A stretch of DNA of 64,000 bases from NCBI GenBank assembly GCA_027627225.1, contig CM051029.1:20081356-20145355 (forward strand), read 5' to 3'. Positions 47,889-59,969 of this stretch are shown piece after piece (positions within the stretch are counted from its first letter, which is position 1; the number at the start of each line of letters is the position of its first letter). The translations under genes and the position numbers were made by a program. The notes under the pieces are model-generated. The model was not told the origin of the DNA, did not search any database, and worked only from the letters and a program-made list of their open reading frames with translations. Source of the DNA: Congeria kusceri. Taxonomy: Eukaryota; Mollusca; Bivalvia; Myida; Dreissenidae.

Positions 47889-50107
47889 TGTTTTGTTGCC
47901 TCTGTTTGTTTTGCTATCCGTCAGTATGCTACCCCACACCTGGTTATTTTATCTATTACCTTTTCGCGGCTAGTAAATTCGCTATCCATTATAATTATTA
48001 TAATACCTGGATTATCACACTTATGTCAATTGTGACATCGTGAATTGAAGTAAAAAAAAGAACAATGATATCCAATATTTTAAATAGTTTAATCGAATAA
48101 TTTTATTTTAATTCGTTCATATAATTTTGAAGTTTGAAAAGCACATATATAAATAACAGCAATTCTATTTTTATAAATATTTACAGACACGCACTCGTAA
48201 AAAGGTAGCACATTTCGATGAACATTATATGTGCATACAATTTAATGAAGATAAGCATTACCGAAATCCCGTTATACAATTGACGTACCCCATCGTAACT
48301 AATGATTAAATACAACTTTTGCTTATATATGAATTATTACTAAAGCCTTACATTCAGAATTCATCTTTACTGCTTTAAAATGCATTAAACATATAACTTT
48401 GCACGTAATTACCGAAATCCCTGTTAAATAACGTAACCTCAACAATACCATTAAATAAATCAAAGCATATATATTCGGTATTATTAGCTTAGTTCAGTTC
48501 AGAGTGTATTGGCTAATCGGCACATTTGCCTTTGGCCATTTACAGTACGGTAAATTATTAGTAGTATTATTAGAATTGCTCCCGGAGGTGTGAATACTTA
48601 AATTATACGGCAGTTGCAGTAATTTCTGGTTACGACTGAGGGAACTTCGTTCGGCTTGTAATTACCGCAACTATATTAAAGTTATGAACATATATATGAA
48701 TTACACCGTAACGATGTTCACCCAGGCTTGAGTGTATGCTTTAAAATGCATTTAACATTACTTCAAACTAAAATTAGATAGAGATTTCGGTAACATCTTA
48801 CTAAAACAAGGGTGAGCACTCTTATAACTCCGATCGTGATTACGGAAATCTCATGATATAATCAACGTAGCTCAACGTTACGCCTGAATAAATGAAAGTT
48901 ATGCATGCATTTCACTTTAAGTGACTTTCATTGCTTTAATTTGCATTTTATGTTACTTTAAACCTAAATAAGAAAGGGATTTCGGTAAATAAAAAATGAA
49001 AACAATGAGAGAACTCACATAAATCACATCGTTATTATCGACATCTCTTTATATAATTAACACAGGTCAACATAACCCTTCAATAAATAAAGTTTATGCA
49101 TACATTTTACCTTTAATTTACATTTAAAGTTTTAACATGCATTTTATATTACTTTTTTACTTAATAAATTGCGATTTCCCTGAATTTCGGGGGATTTCGG
49201 TAATTACGGGGATATTGGTTATTCTTCACACCGCAAACTACCCGGAAGCAAACGCAGACGATTGCTTGACAGAAAATGACTAAATTTATCTCTGCAATAA
49301 AATACACTCCTTGCCCAGTTGATGGACGAGGATTAAAAAGAGATCGGCATGTCAAGGCATAGACTCGATAAGCATTAGTTCACCAGCCGTGAGTATTGGT
49401 ATTCTATTTAAATATATGTTTTTTAATTAAATTACTATCCATAATACAGAGTGGCCACTAAATTTCGAAGTGAAATTGCATTATATTTTCCCGACCATGC
49501 TGATATTGATTTTTTGACAACGTTTAATTAAAAATGGTAACACTACACGTACATTCTCGGACACTGATGCCCCTTTCAAAATATGCGTTTATATTTATTA
49601 TATATTGATGACATATTTATTTGTTCATACCATTAAAATTGTAAGACGATGTTATATGTTTTTGCCACCGTACCGTAACCTTAGTAACTGATAACTGTGT
49701 GTTTTTAATAATATTTCGCTAAATTTAAAGAAATAAAAATATCTTTTCTGCGCTTTATTTTTCATTGACATATCAAACGTTTTTGTGCCATTCTATTTGC
49801 ATGTAGGTTTACAAATACATATACCAAATATTTTTTGGAATAAGACAACACCTTGTGTGTCAAAACATTTTTAGTACAAATCTGCAAAATATGCAAAAAA
49901 AATCCAACTAGTGCTTATAGCACTATCTTTAACAAAATACCATGTTGATGGTAAAGGTGTATTGGGGTATAAACTCAATAAATAGTATGACAATTACAAT
50001 TATTTAAATTACAACAAATGAGTACATATTATAGTACTTGACAGAAGCCAATATTGATCTGAAAGAAACATATCCTTAAAATTGCAATGTACCTTATAAA
50101 TAAACTT
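47889..50107. repeat. Intergenic, with second GGGATTTCGGTAA array at about 48240-49210
   Basis: TTACCGAAATCCC / GGGATTTCGGTAA words occur near 48259, 48410, 48782, 48976 and 49193, with weaker partners near 48840 and 49040. They sit in diverged units sharing ATGCATTTTA.TTACTT and ATAATTAACGTAGCTCAAC-like stretches. The same words mark the array at 42720-43760. No gene is seen. Confidence 0.6.
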
Positions 50108-50147
50108 TTATCTAGAACATTGCATTGTACTCTGTTGAGATGCTGAG

Positions 50148-50309
50148 ATGTCCAGCTCTAAAAAGGAATTGTGGGCCGACTTGGAGATCAAGTTTAATGC
50201 AAACAGCACGGGGACTGTCAGGACAGCCGGTGAAGTGGCGAAAAATGGGAAAATCTTGTGGGGAAGCACCGAGGGATCTATACAGATCACAAGCGCCTGC
50301 TTACATTGA
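50148..50309 (+). CDS. Small open frame, Gag/ZCCHC-like N-terminal piece (uncertain)
   Basis: An ATG frame of 53 residues starts MSSSKKELWADLEIKFNANS and has a regular, protein-like composition (TAGEVAKNGKILWGSTEGSI), ending at TGA. It faces the next coding-like piece at 50627. Together they resemble the N-terminus of invertebrate Gag-like proteins, which often precede zinc-knuckle domains. The family call is weak. It may be an exon with its donor at GGTATC just past the stop, or a relic. Confidence 0.3.
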   Translation: MSSSKKELWADLEIKFNANSTGTVRTAGEVAKNGKILWGSTEGSIQITSACLH

Positions 50310-50626
50310 CTGGTATCACTCTTTAAACCAATGTATTATTTTTATCTTTATTCATGTTTAAGTTAATATGTTTGCAGTGAAAAGACTAATTCAATGCAAA
50401 CATAGAGCTCTGCCATTTAAAATAAATATTATCATACAGTAACTTAAAAAGGATAACACTTAGCATGTGTGTAAGTTTGATACATTTTAATTACTAATGG
50501 ATTTTATTTTCAAGATTTTCTGTTTTTTGCAAATGCATCTGTGAATATAATACAGCATTAATAAAAGCGTTGCTCTAACTAAATTGCTAATTGTAGTAAT
50601 TTTGTATGCAAAATAAAATTTTGTAG

Positions 50627-50766
50627 GCAGTGATCCCTTTCAATCCAGGTATAGCATCATTACAGAGGCTGTCATATGTTCCATTGGCAAGGACAGCGTT
50701 GCAGTGCAAGGCATTGCACCGAGCAGCCTGGACACCTTCGTCGTCCATTTGGCAGACACTCGGTAA
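50627..50766 (+). CDS. Second Gag/ZCCHC-like coding piece (uncertain)
   Basis: After acceptor TTTTGTAG the frame reads GSDPFQSRYSIITEAVICSI, then KDSVAVQGIAPSSLDTFVVH and LADTR, then TAA, overlapped by a donor CG|GTAAAA. The GIAP...LDTFVVH string reminds me of Gag-like proteins of invertebrate retroelements. Whether it splices to 50148-50309 or is a relic cannot be told from sequence. Confidence 0.35.
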
Positions 50767-51483
50767 AAGTTAAAGTCATGGTATTGTGATACATATAGGG
50801 AAGACAAAGTTCAGTCGTGGGTGTAAATAGTGTTGTTGTTATCATTGATCGATGGTTAGTTGAAGTGATGCAAATGATGGCCTACAATAATAACACAGGT
50901 TATATGAAATATAACAAGGATAATAATATCACTTCAAGTATTCATTCTTATGCACGAGTAAACATTTAATTCAGGACAAGTGTTAATAAAAAAATATGAT
51001 AACAATTCAATTCAAAACAATAATATAATAACCAAATATGAACACTCAACAGTGACCATCCCCATAGTTTGCATATAAAATAATTAGTTCTATATTGGTC
51101 ACGTGACTAGCGCGGGTAATGGACGTGTTTTTGAATCTGGAGTAAAAATTAATAATTTACTGTGCTGTTTTTGTGTTTTCCATGTGTTATTAAGACGGTT
51201 GGATTCATTAATAATCCAGTGTGAATCATACTATGGAAATTCTGCTTAAATTATTGGAAATAACAAAAATAACAAAAGAAAAGAAAGAAACAGCAGTGAC
51301 AATAGTGGTGGGGTAGCGAGTAAGCAGTTCAAGAACAGAGGCCCGTCAGGCGATTTAGACGTAAGTGTGAGTGAACTTTTAAATCAAACAAACGCAATTT
51401 TGTAAAGTGATGATCACAACACCAGTAGTCTATTTGTGTTTGACACTGATGAAAATAGTGTTAAAACAGAAATAACTACGACG

Positions 51484-52800
51484 ATGGCAGACGGCGGTGC
51501 TATAGAGCCTACAATCTCAGATGTAATGAAAAGCTTACATTCTATTAGTGACAGATTAGTGGCTGTAGAGAAGAAACTGGGTGCTCTGGATTTACACTAG
51601 AAAAGGGTGGGCAGTTTTGGGATGGAACTTGGAGCATAGCGATAGATGAGAGGTTTACGCTGGTCGATGAGCGAGTGTCCAAACTAGAGAACAAACTGGA
51701 CGGGGCGGACGTTGGAGCGGCTTTATTGGCCAGCAAGGATGACGCCCTGGTGAAGGCTAAAGATAGTCTGCGCGAGAAAGTGAAGTATTTTAAGTCACAA
51801 TCCAGGCGCAACAATCTCATCTTCACGAATATTCCAGAGGATAACTTCCGCGGAAATGAGCCACTGAAGGGTCCGAAGAGAAAACTTAGGCAGCATTTGC
51901 AGGATGCCCTTAAAGTGGCCAAGGACACCGCTGACAGTATACGCTTTGAGCGCGGGCATCGCTCGCCCGGTCATCCGGTTCATGGTAAATTGCGCGCTGT
52001 AGTGCCAAAATTCACATACTTTCAGGACCGTGCACTAGTGCGCCGGCAATGAAAACACTTGTCAGGTACCAACTTCCATGTGTACGAACAATTACCACAG
52101 GAAGTGATAGAAAAGCGCCGGAAACTGGTGCCGAAGATAAAGGCTGCTCGGGAAAATGGGAATCGTGCAAGGATAGCGTATGATACGTGGACGTCAAACC
52201 GCTTCGCGAGTAGGGGCACGCCGGGGATGAGCTTTCGATTGTATCATGGAATGTAAATTGACTTTCCAAGGACAAGAAACAATGTACATACTTTGTAAAT
52301 ATGGTGTCTTGTCACGATATATGTTTCTTATACGATTTATGGACAAATGCTAGAAGTAATGTTTCTCTTAATAGTTATATAATTTGTATAGACAATTTTA
52401 AAACAGAAACGCTAAAAGGTGTAGTGGTGGGTTAGTTTTATATTACAGGGAAAATCTACAGGACGGTTTTGAAATTACACGTAATAATCACGATACGATT
52501 ATTTGGCTTAAATTAGACAAACATTTATTTAATCTTGAAGAAGATATTTACTTATGTGGGACTTATTTACGGTGTGAAGAGTAGCCAGCATATTATATTG
52601 TTGATATTGATTTGTTTGATATTTTACAAAATGATATTTTTATGATATTGATAGTGTTAACGGTCGTGTTGGCGATAGTAACAAGTTTACATATTTATCT
52701 GGTAACGGATATTGAAGACGAATTCCATTTTTTTATAATAGTTAAACAATTGTCTGACCTGAGAAAAAAATTGTTAAAAAATACTACTTTGAAAACCCAT
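51484..52800 (+). pseudogene. L1-like LINE relic: ORF1 and ORF2 endonuclease pieces
   Basis: ORF1 starts at ATG 51484 (MADGGAIEPTISDVMKSLHS) and breaks at TAG 51598. The main block from 51675 reads SRRNNLIFTNIPEDN, SIRFERGHRS, KFTYFQDRALVR, a TGA at 52050, then GTNFHVYEQLPQEVIEKRRK to 52256; this is the L1 ORF1 (transposase_22-type) RNA-binding pattern. ORF2 then begins LSIVSWNVN followed by TGA where Gly of the endonuclease WNVNGL motif is expected. It continues with NHDTIIWLKLDK, EEDIYLCGTYL and NGRVGDSN in changing frames. Reverse transcriptase is not seen. Multiple stops make it inactive. Confidence 0.7.
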
Positions 52801-55640
52801 CTGTTTTTTAATTTATTCAAATCCTTAACTCAAATAATAAAACGGAAATTATTTACTTGTGTAAATATATTAAGCAACCTCCGTGTATTAGAAATACCCT
52901 TACAGTTGTAAACATTTAATACAAAGGTTCATCCTCCTTATCTATTAATTAACCATAATGTTAAACATTTTCTTTTGCTCGATGTCATGTCGATTGTATA
53001 TATTTTCTGTAAATATGTGTTATAGACGATGTACTTTGTGCAAGTCTAAAATGAACATATGTTCTGTTCATCTGTTCTTTCTGTCATTACATGCCATACT
53101 TTATTAAACGAATTCATGAAAAATGCTAGTAAGTTAGCCATAGGCCTATTAACATGCTCAATTGTTCGGTTAACAGTCAACCACGCTAATCATCTGAGCC
53201 CGCATACATGTAAACAACATACATGCAGTACACTTTAAAATTATTACTACTTGTTTTCAATAAGAAACTGTAGTATAACTTATTATTATTGTGAGCATAA
53301 TGTCGAATTATACATAGCAACTAATTTAGGCCGACTGCAATTGCTCATTTTAACATAATGCCGCATATTAAAAACGATCCATTTTTTCAAAATGTGATTG
53401 TTATGTCCAAATTATACGTATAACTTATAAAAATTACGATTCTTAGCTGATTGTGATATTGTGTATTCTAATTGGCCTCTAAATAGTTTATTAAAAGAAA
53501 TGCATTATTTGAGGCAACATGCGTGCTTTAAAAGTATTAAGATTGCACTAGGTATCAAGTTATGTCAGCTCAATTGATAAAGCATCCTGATTTCTTTGCG
53601 AAACAAAGGCACACGTACACAATAGCACTCTAATGTGACTTTATCGTCTTATGTTAATGATAACAATATCATATTCAAATTCAAAACAATTGCCACAATC
53701 GATCATTCAACATTAAATCAAATACGCTTGCGATAGTGCATAGTTATGCAAAATGTTTCTGAACATCACTACTAAGAGCTTAAACTTTATACCTACTGCT
53801 ATAATTTACATCAACCACCAAAAATAAATAATCAAGAGCCAGTGAATATATATGAAATTGCTGTGTTACTCGTAGTAATTAATTGTTTAACATAGACGAA
53901 CATTTATTCAAATTAACATTGGGCGGGTAAAAAATACAATGCGAGAAATATCTTTCCGGAACAGTTCGTACATATTCAGTAGCTAAATTGTGTTGTGCTA
54001 GTTTGTTTGGCGGTTTAGCCTGATCTGACAAAAGAGATGTAGTTTTATGTTACATTTCGTATATAACTAAAAAAGACGGTGGCAAGTCCGTTCGCGGCAA
54101 TCAACAACCTCGTTCATAAATAATTGCGATTATTATAAAATGATGAATTTACATCATAGTATGTTACCTGCATGCTACAATAATAGAGCGATATGTTTAG
54201 CATAGATAAATATAATGACGCAATACATATATGTGATTACACGCGCGTATGGTGCTTGGTATTGTGCCCGTTAGTGTATTCTGGCAGCGTACACGTTTTT
54301 AAGATATGTTATCCGATGCACACACACAATAAAAGGCACTTGGTTTAGAATCGCTAAATACATTGTACTTGTCATACGACACACACAGACAATGTTGAAA
54401 TGGTTAAATCATTTAAATATATAAGTGCACGAGAGCAACAATTTCAAAAGAAAAAAAGGCAGAAGGCCGATATACATGTACGAAATACTTGCTTGCGCTT
54501 AGAATTGTACATATTCTACATCTGAAAGATATACATGTAGATTTCAACATCAATAACATATGAATGTAATAATAGGATTCCCCAAGGCGGTATCCGGTGC
54601 AATTCAAAATAAATCAGATGCTTGTACTTGTAGCTGATACGAATACAGGATTCATTGACAAACCTTCGTCGGGCCAGATACAAGTTTCTTACGAATTGAT
54701 TGTGCAATACAAAGATTTGACCGGCTTGAAAGCATATCGGCATGTGTTCAGGTCATGCTTTGAAAAAAAGGAATATTCAGCAATTAAATTAACATACAAA
54801 GTGTGTTCTATCTAGACATAAACAATAAATGCCAATTAATAATGACACGTGAAGGGTTGTTAACCAATGCACGTATATAAAACAATACTCACATGATTAT
54901 TGCCCTTTTCTTGTACACAAGGCAATGATTGAAACGTGATCACCTGAATGGAAATGTTAAAACTATAAGTGTAATACAACATATCAATGTTTAACTTAAT
55001 TATTTAAGCTAATTGACTGTGCCATTATGCTGTGTAGTCAGTTAGATGGAATGTGACCTGATAATAGGGAATGAAATGATATGCATGCTGTTCATAAATT
55101 TCTCAGTTACTATGTCATATAAGTGAACGGATGTTTAACCTGTGTCTTATTAAACTACTTTAAACATATATTACATTCCAATATTTCATTCGGACAAAAC
55201 GGTGTTTTGCGTGTTAATAAAGGCTTATGCATGTATATACACTTACCCTCTGTATAATGGTGATGGAGAATACTAGATATTACAAATAAAATAATGTAAT
55301 TATGCAAATACCTGATAACACGAAAGCCAATACATTGAAACGGTTACAAGAACTGAGCTTATAGATATTTAGTACACAAACTGTTTTAGAAGGAGCATGA
55401 TCACATAGAGAATACTAGATTGGTGTTGAATAAAGAGAAGTTTATCTTGCGAGTCTTAAAAAACAGGAACCGCGAGCCTTGGCTATTATGTATTCCTTTT
55501 TGATTAAAATTAGAATTTTAACTGGAATTCCCAAAGTTATTTATATTCTGTCTTTGTTTTCTAACTTGGCGGTTAAAAAGGTCCGCGCAAAAAAGTAGTG
55601 CCAGTAGTTTTACAATAAAACAATCAGATAATCAGATAAT
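52801..55640. other. Intergenic, no gene recognised
   Basis: AT-rich sequence with only short, unsupported open frames on both strands. No repeat structure stands out apart from simple AT-rich words. Confidence 0.45.
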
Positions 55641-55643
55641 TAT

Positions 55644-57159
55644 TTATTTCTTAGGTAAAGATTTACGATCTCCTGAGCATCTTGTTTGATCATTGCGGTG
55701 TTTGGAGCTAGGTAAAATGGGTCATTGTCGTCGCAAAAATTTGAAGGGCGTTTTTTTGAGCATAAATTGTGTACGTAGCGACTGGTTTTCTGGGGTCATC
55801 TTCACTTGTGGCAAACATTTTTTGGGTAACTTTCTTCGCATCGCTCAATTTGTCGCCGGGTTCTTGTTTTCGTCTGGCGTTCATTTAGCTCCAAAAACTC
55901 TGCCCCATCGGACGCAATTTTCAGTTTGATGTCTCCCCATCTGTTAAAATGTGTTTATTAAATAATGTAATAACTTGATACGCTTGAAAGATGTAAAATG
56001 AACAAATTGTGTTTGTATTATGTGTTTTCAGATTGCAGAATGCAACTTTATACCTTAGAGTGTACTGTTCCTTTGTGCCCCGCAAACCGAAGTGCAAGCC
56101 GTTGTTCAGCCACAAGGTGTTGACTGGAGCCGCAGGATTGTGAGCGCCAAGGACACCCTTTTGCCACATGACATCTATCTCATTGTCAGTGAGTACTTCC
56201 GCCTCACACGGACGGTTTCCTTTTCTCTAAATAGTACACGTTTGTCAAAACGCAATAAATAGAATATGATTGTAAATATTGGTTTAATATTAATTTTTGT
56301 TGTTGTTTTTTTATCTATCAATAAATCATAAAGATTATCAGGTTGGCACTTAGAAATTCAAATTAGTAGCCAAAAAGTGTTTGATTTTGCAAAGATCCCT
56401 ATTATTTAGAAACCAGAAATGTTAGTAGCGGTTACATAGATGCTATTTGGTAAATTACAAATGTAATATACTTATTTATGCAATGCCATTATTTTAATTA
56501 ATGATAATTATATATTTCAACTGTTCATTAATATTTATACTCCTGCTTTACCTGTTTTTTTATTATTTTTTTTAGCATTGTAGGTATCTTTTGTCAGAGA
56601 AAATTGTGGCCCTTTCTCATTCATGATGCTAAAAGGATATTTATGCCGTTTCAGATTCGGGTCAATGCTACTTATGATGGCACGGATACTAGACGGCTCA
56701 TATTCACTGCCGTCGTGCCGTTGGAGGGACAGGATGAACATGGCGAGGTGCTCATCCAAGAGATCAACCTCCAAGTGATGCATTTCCCTCGTCTCTCCCT
56801 TGGAAAATAGAAACCGTTTGAATTTGTTAGTGTCATTTAATGTTTTTCTGGCAGTGTTTTTGATTTCTTCATTTTTGATGTACTGTTGAACGTCAGAAAG
56901 TTGAATGATCTTGAATTCATTTGGAATTGGCTCAGCCAGAGATTGGGGATCATTTTGTACTGTTGTAAGATTAGCGCTAGTCAGCAAAACTTGGTTGCTG
57001 TTCTGTTGAATCATTCTATTCTTCATCAAATAGTTGTGCATTAATGCCATATTTCTGCTCAAATTCTTCAAAACTCATTTCAGCAACATCTTGAATATTG
57101 TAATTTTAATAAAAACCATCCCAAATAACATCAAAATTCACCGTATCATTATCAGACAT
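55644..57159 (-). pseudogene. Crypton-type tyrosine recombinase relic (KIAA1958/ZMYM DUF3504-like)
   Basis: Three minus-strand coding blocks: 57159-56552, 56226-56054 and 55940-55644. Block 1 starts MSDNDTVNFDVIWDGFY, has TAA and TAG, shifts frame, then reads KFKRFLFSKGETREMHHL and DGSEYEPSSIRAIISSI. Block 2 reads GNRPCEAEVLTDNEIDVMWQ and LWLNNGLHFGLRG. Block 3 reads WGDIKLKIASDG and ELNERQTKTR, shifts frame (KMFATSEDDPRKPVATYTIY), shifts again (DDNDPFYLAPNT) and ends at TAA. The LR|WGD junction between blocks 2 and 3 is a proper phase-2 GT-AG intron of 113 bases. These motifs are those of the DUF3504 family derived from Crypton elements. The C-terminal catalytic part is missing, so it is inactive. 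Confidence 0.75.
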
Positions 57160-59654
57160 TGTGGTCAAATGCAGATTTCAATAATAATTTGGCTCTAGTT
57201 TTATTTGATTTTTGTATGTGTTTTGTTCATTTTTATCCCCTTAAATTTGATATCTTGACTGTTGCAGACAACCTTTTTGGCTGCTGACCTTTTGTATAAC
57301 AATTGAAATGTGTGAGACAAAAAAAATTAAGAAAACACGTTTTTTATGTTTTAGTATTTATTTTGGCACGATTTGTTACAAATAAAGCAGAACAATATAT
57401 TTTCTGTTGTATGTAGTTGATTTTTAACCACTTACTGTCAAGCAAAGGCGATGCAAAAGCTAAACAATGGCGAGTTACTGAACCGTGGCAAATGACGTCA
57501 TTTAAAAAGTAGTCCGGCTTGATCACCACAGTGTTGAAATAAAGCAAATTTTATTTCATGGGGTGTTATTTCGTAAATGTATGCGTGATGATGGGATAAA
57601 TTAAAACGTTAACACACTGATAGAGAGCATTTATTAAATGCGGAAGCTTAAATTTATAAATACAACGTACACACTTGTATGTCATTGAAATGACATATTG
57701 TTAATATGGTTAATGTAAATGTAAACAGTTCACTGTGTAACTAATAATATTAGTGGTAATGGAATTTATAAACACCTTATGAACGAAGCTCGCATTTCCT
57801 ATGTCTTTCAATCTGTCATAAAAATTAACTTTGTTAGGGATATATTGTGGTAATAGACAGAGGCGATGTTTCTCTTGATATGTCTGTGGATATTGATATT
57901 GCCGAAAGTTACAGGTAAGTTGTAAGTGAGTTTAAAACCTTTCGGTGGCAACTTGCCGTATTTTGCCGTGTTTCTGAAGTCCTGTGAAACATTAATACAT
58001 GTAATTACGTTTTCACAAACATAGCTGGACAAACACAAATAGCAACTGTCAATATTAAAAACAATAATCTAAATGATTCGCAGCACTATCACATTTTTTG
58101 TTGGAATATATATAATGCCTGCATGTGCAATAAAAAGCAATAGTTTGCGAAATAATTTAACTGTTTTGCATACACATACGCATACACAGGTGTCTTATTT
58201 CTACAGCGATACATGTTAGGCGTACGAATTTCATGTACCTATATTAACTATTTTTATAATGCTCAACAATAAACTGATCTAACGACCTCATGCTTCCAAT
58301 AAGAGTTACATGAAAGGCAAATAGAGCATTCAGCAATTGATTTTAATTATTAAACAACGTTAAGTTTATGGAAAGGACAACATTTGCAAGATCATTTGTT
58401 AGACAGTTGTACTCGCAGTGGTTACTTCCCCATTGGTTCTCTTCTCAGATTTAATGTATCTACCGAGAAAAAGACAACGTGTATGCATTGCACATATTAT
58501 ATCATATTTAGATGCAAGTGAAGTTTTTTTAGCGTTATTATAAGATTCTTCAGTTACTACCATTATAATTTCAACATTTAACATAAAAAAGGACAAACTC
58601 CACATTGAAACGTGTTTCGACTTTGAATAGTCTTCAACAGGTATGAATGAAGAATGTCAGCAAAAAATGCATTGATCACGACATGACGTAGATTTAAGTA
58701 ACGTTATTTTGCGCATACCGTTTAACACCTACTTAATTGTGTGAAATTTAAATAAAACTATTAAATTTTGTAGAAGTACATATTTATATGACATACCAAT
58801 AACATGTTTTATTTAATATATAATTTAATTAATACATAACTTATTCAACACATTATGAATAACTGGGCCGGATCCAGAAAAGAAGCCCCTAGTGTCCCCC
58901 ATTTTTTATTGTGAATAAGTGCCTACGTGCTAACTATGACGGTTTTCTCAGTTCAGCGATTATGAACAGTTTAGGGACACAGCCAAGAGCTTAGGTTCAA
59001 AGTGCCTGTTTCAGAATGTACACATAACATAGGATTGGAACCAGCATGAAGGACATGCCACATTCGCCCCCACCCCTCCTTTGGATATGTGCCTAGGTAT
59101 TGGATAAGCGATAAAAATCACATTAGGAGCGCCGCCTTGTCAAATTTCAATGTTACTATTTACATTTCATGTTTTAGATATATAAAATGCATAAGCTTTG
59201 GGGACAGCTAGGGAGAACGGGCCTCATGTCCCCTAATCAGTAAATCCTTGCCTAAATACAATGCGGGAGGCCGGTTTATAAACAGGTCGTATCTTAAGCT
59301 GGTCACCTTAAACTGGTCTATGGGATGTACGACCAGACTTGCGGCCAACGTACTGCCCTTTTATAAAGGTCTTCGCATGTATCCAACCTCTTCGCAGAGA
59401 TATAACTGTGTCCGAGCTGTGCACAAATGGGTCCTGTAACTTGGGTCATTTACATCACTAGGCATTATTCACACATTTAAATGCCTTCACTTGCTTTAAT
59501 ACGTGTATTTTCAATATTATGGATGGTATATACAAGTTCAGGTAAATAGGTAAATACCATTGTGTTGTTTGCAAGACAAAACAATTATATTTGCACACTT
59601 GTAAAAGTAGATGGTAGCAGAGTCTTATGTCTTGACAATATTATTACATTACAG
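57160..59654. other. Intergenic, no gene recognised
   Basis: No coding region. A repeat fragment sharing AACACACTGATAGAGAGCA with about 19029 lies near 57611. GC-richer patches at 58860-59110 and 59260-59440 look like degraded repeats. Confidence 0.4.
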
Positions 59655-59969
59655 CGTCCTGCATTCATCAATATGCCGAAACAGGAGATCGCAATGTGCA
59701 ACTGGTGTTTGATTTCAATTGGAGTAACACACTACAAAGAAAGGTAATGTGTTATTACAAAACAACATATATAGGCGAGTGCGTATCAGTGTATGCTGCC
59801 GCATGCTCATTGTTAAGCTCAATCGTTGGAGTCTACAACATTTCTTCAAATGGCGACCTCACATCTGCATACATTACTATTATGACATTAAATGAAACAA
59901 CAACTGGAGAATATAACTGCTCCAAAGAGAATACCATTCAGAACAGGTCGATATGCATTCAAAACTCAG
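59655..59969 (+). CDS. Solitary Ig exon, open and phase 1-1
   Basis: Acceptor ttacattacag at 59654, donor CTCAG|GTATGT at 59970; the 315 bases are open in one frame with phase 1 on both sides, as in the receptor gene. It reads SCIHQYAETGDRNVQLVFDF, then VGVYNISSNGDLTSAYITIM and TTTGEYNCSKENTIQN, a typical E-F-strand Ig end. The first canonical Cys position is Phe (LVFDFNW), but extra Cys residues are present (KVMCYYK, GECVSV). No further exon was found to either side, so it could be part of a gene extending outside the window, an alternative exon, or an orphan. Confidence 0.6.
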
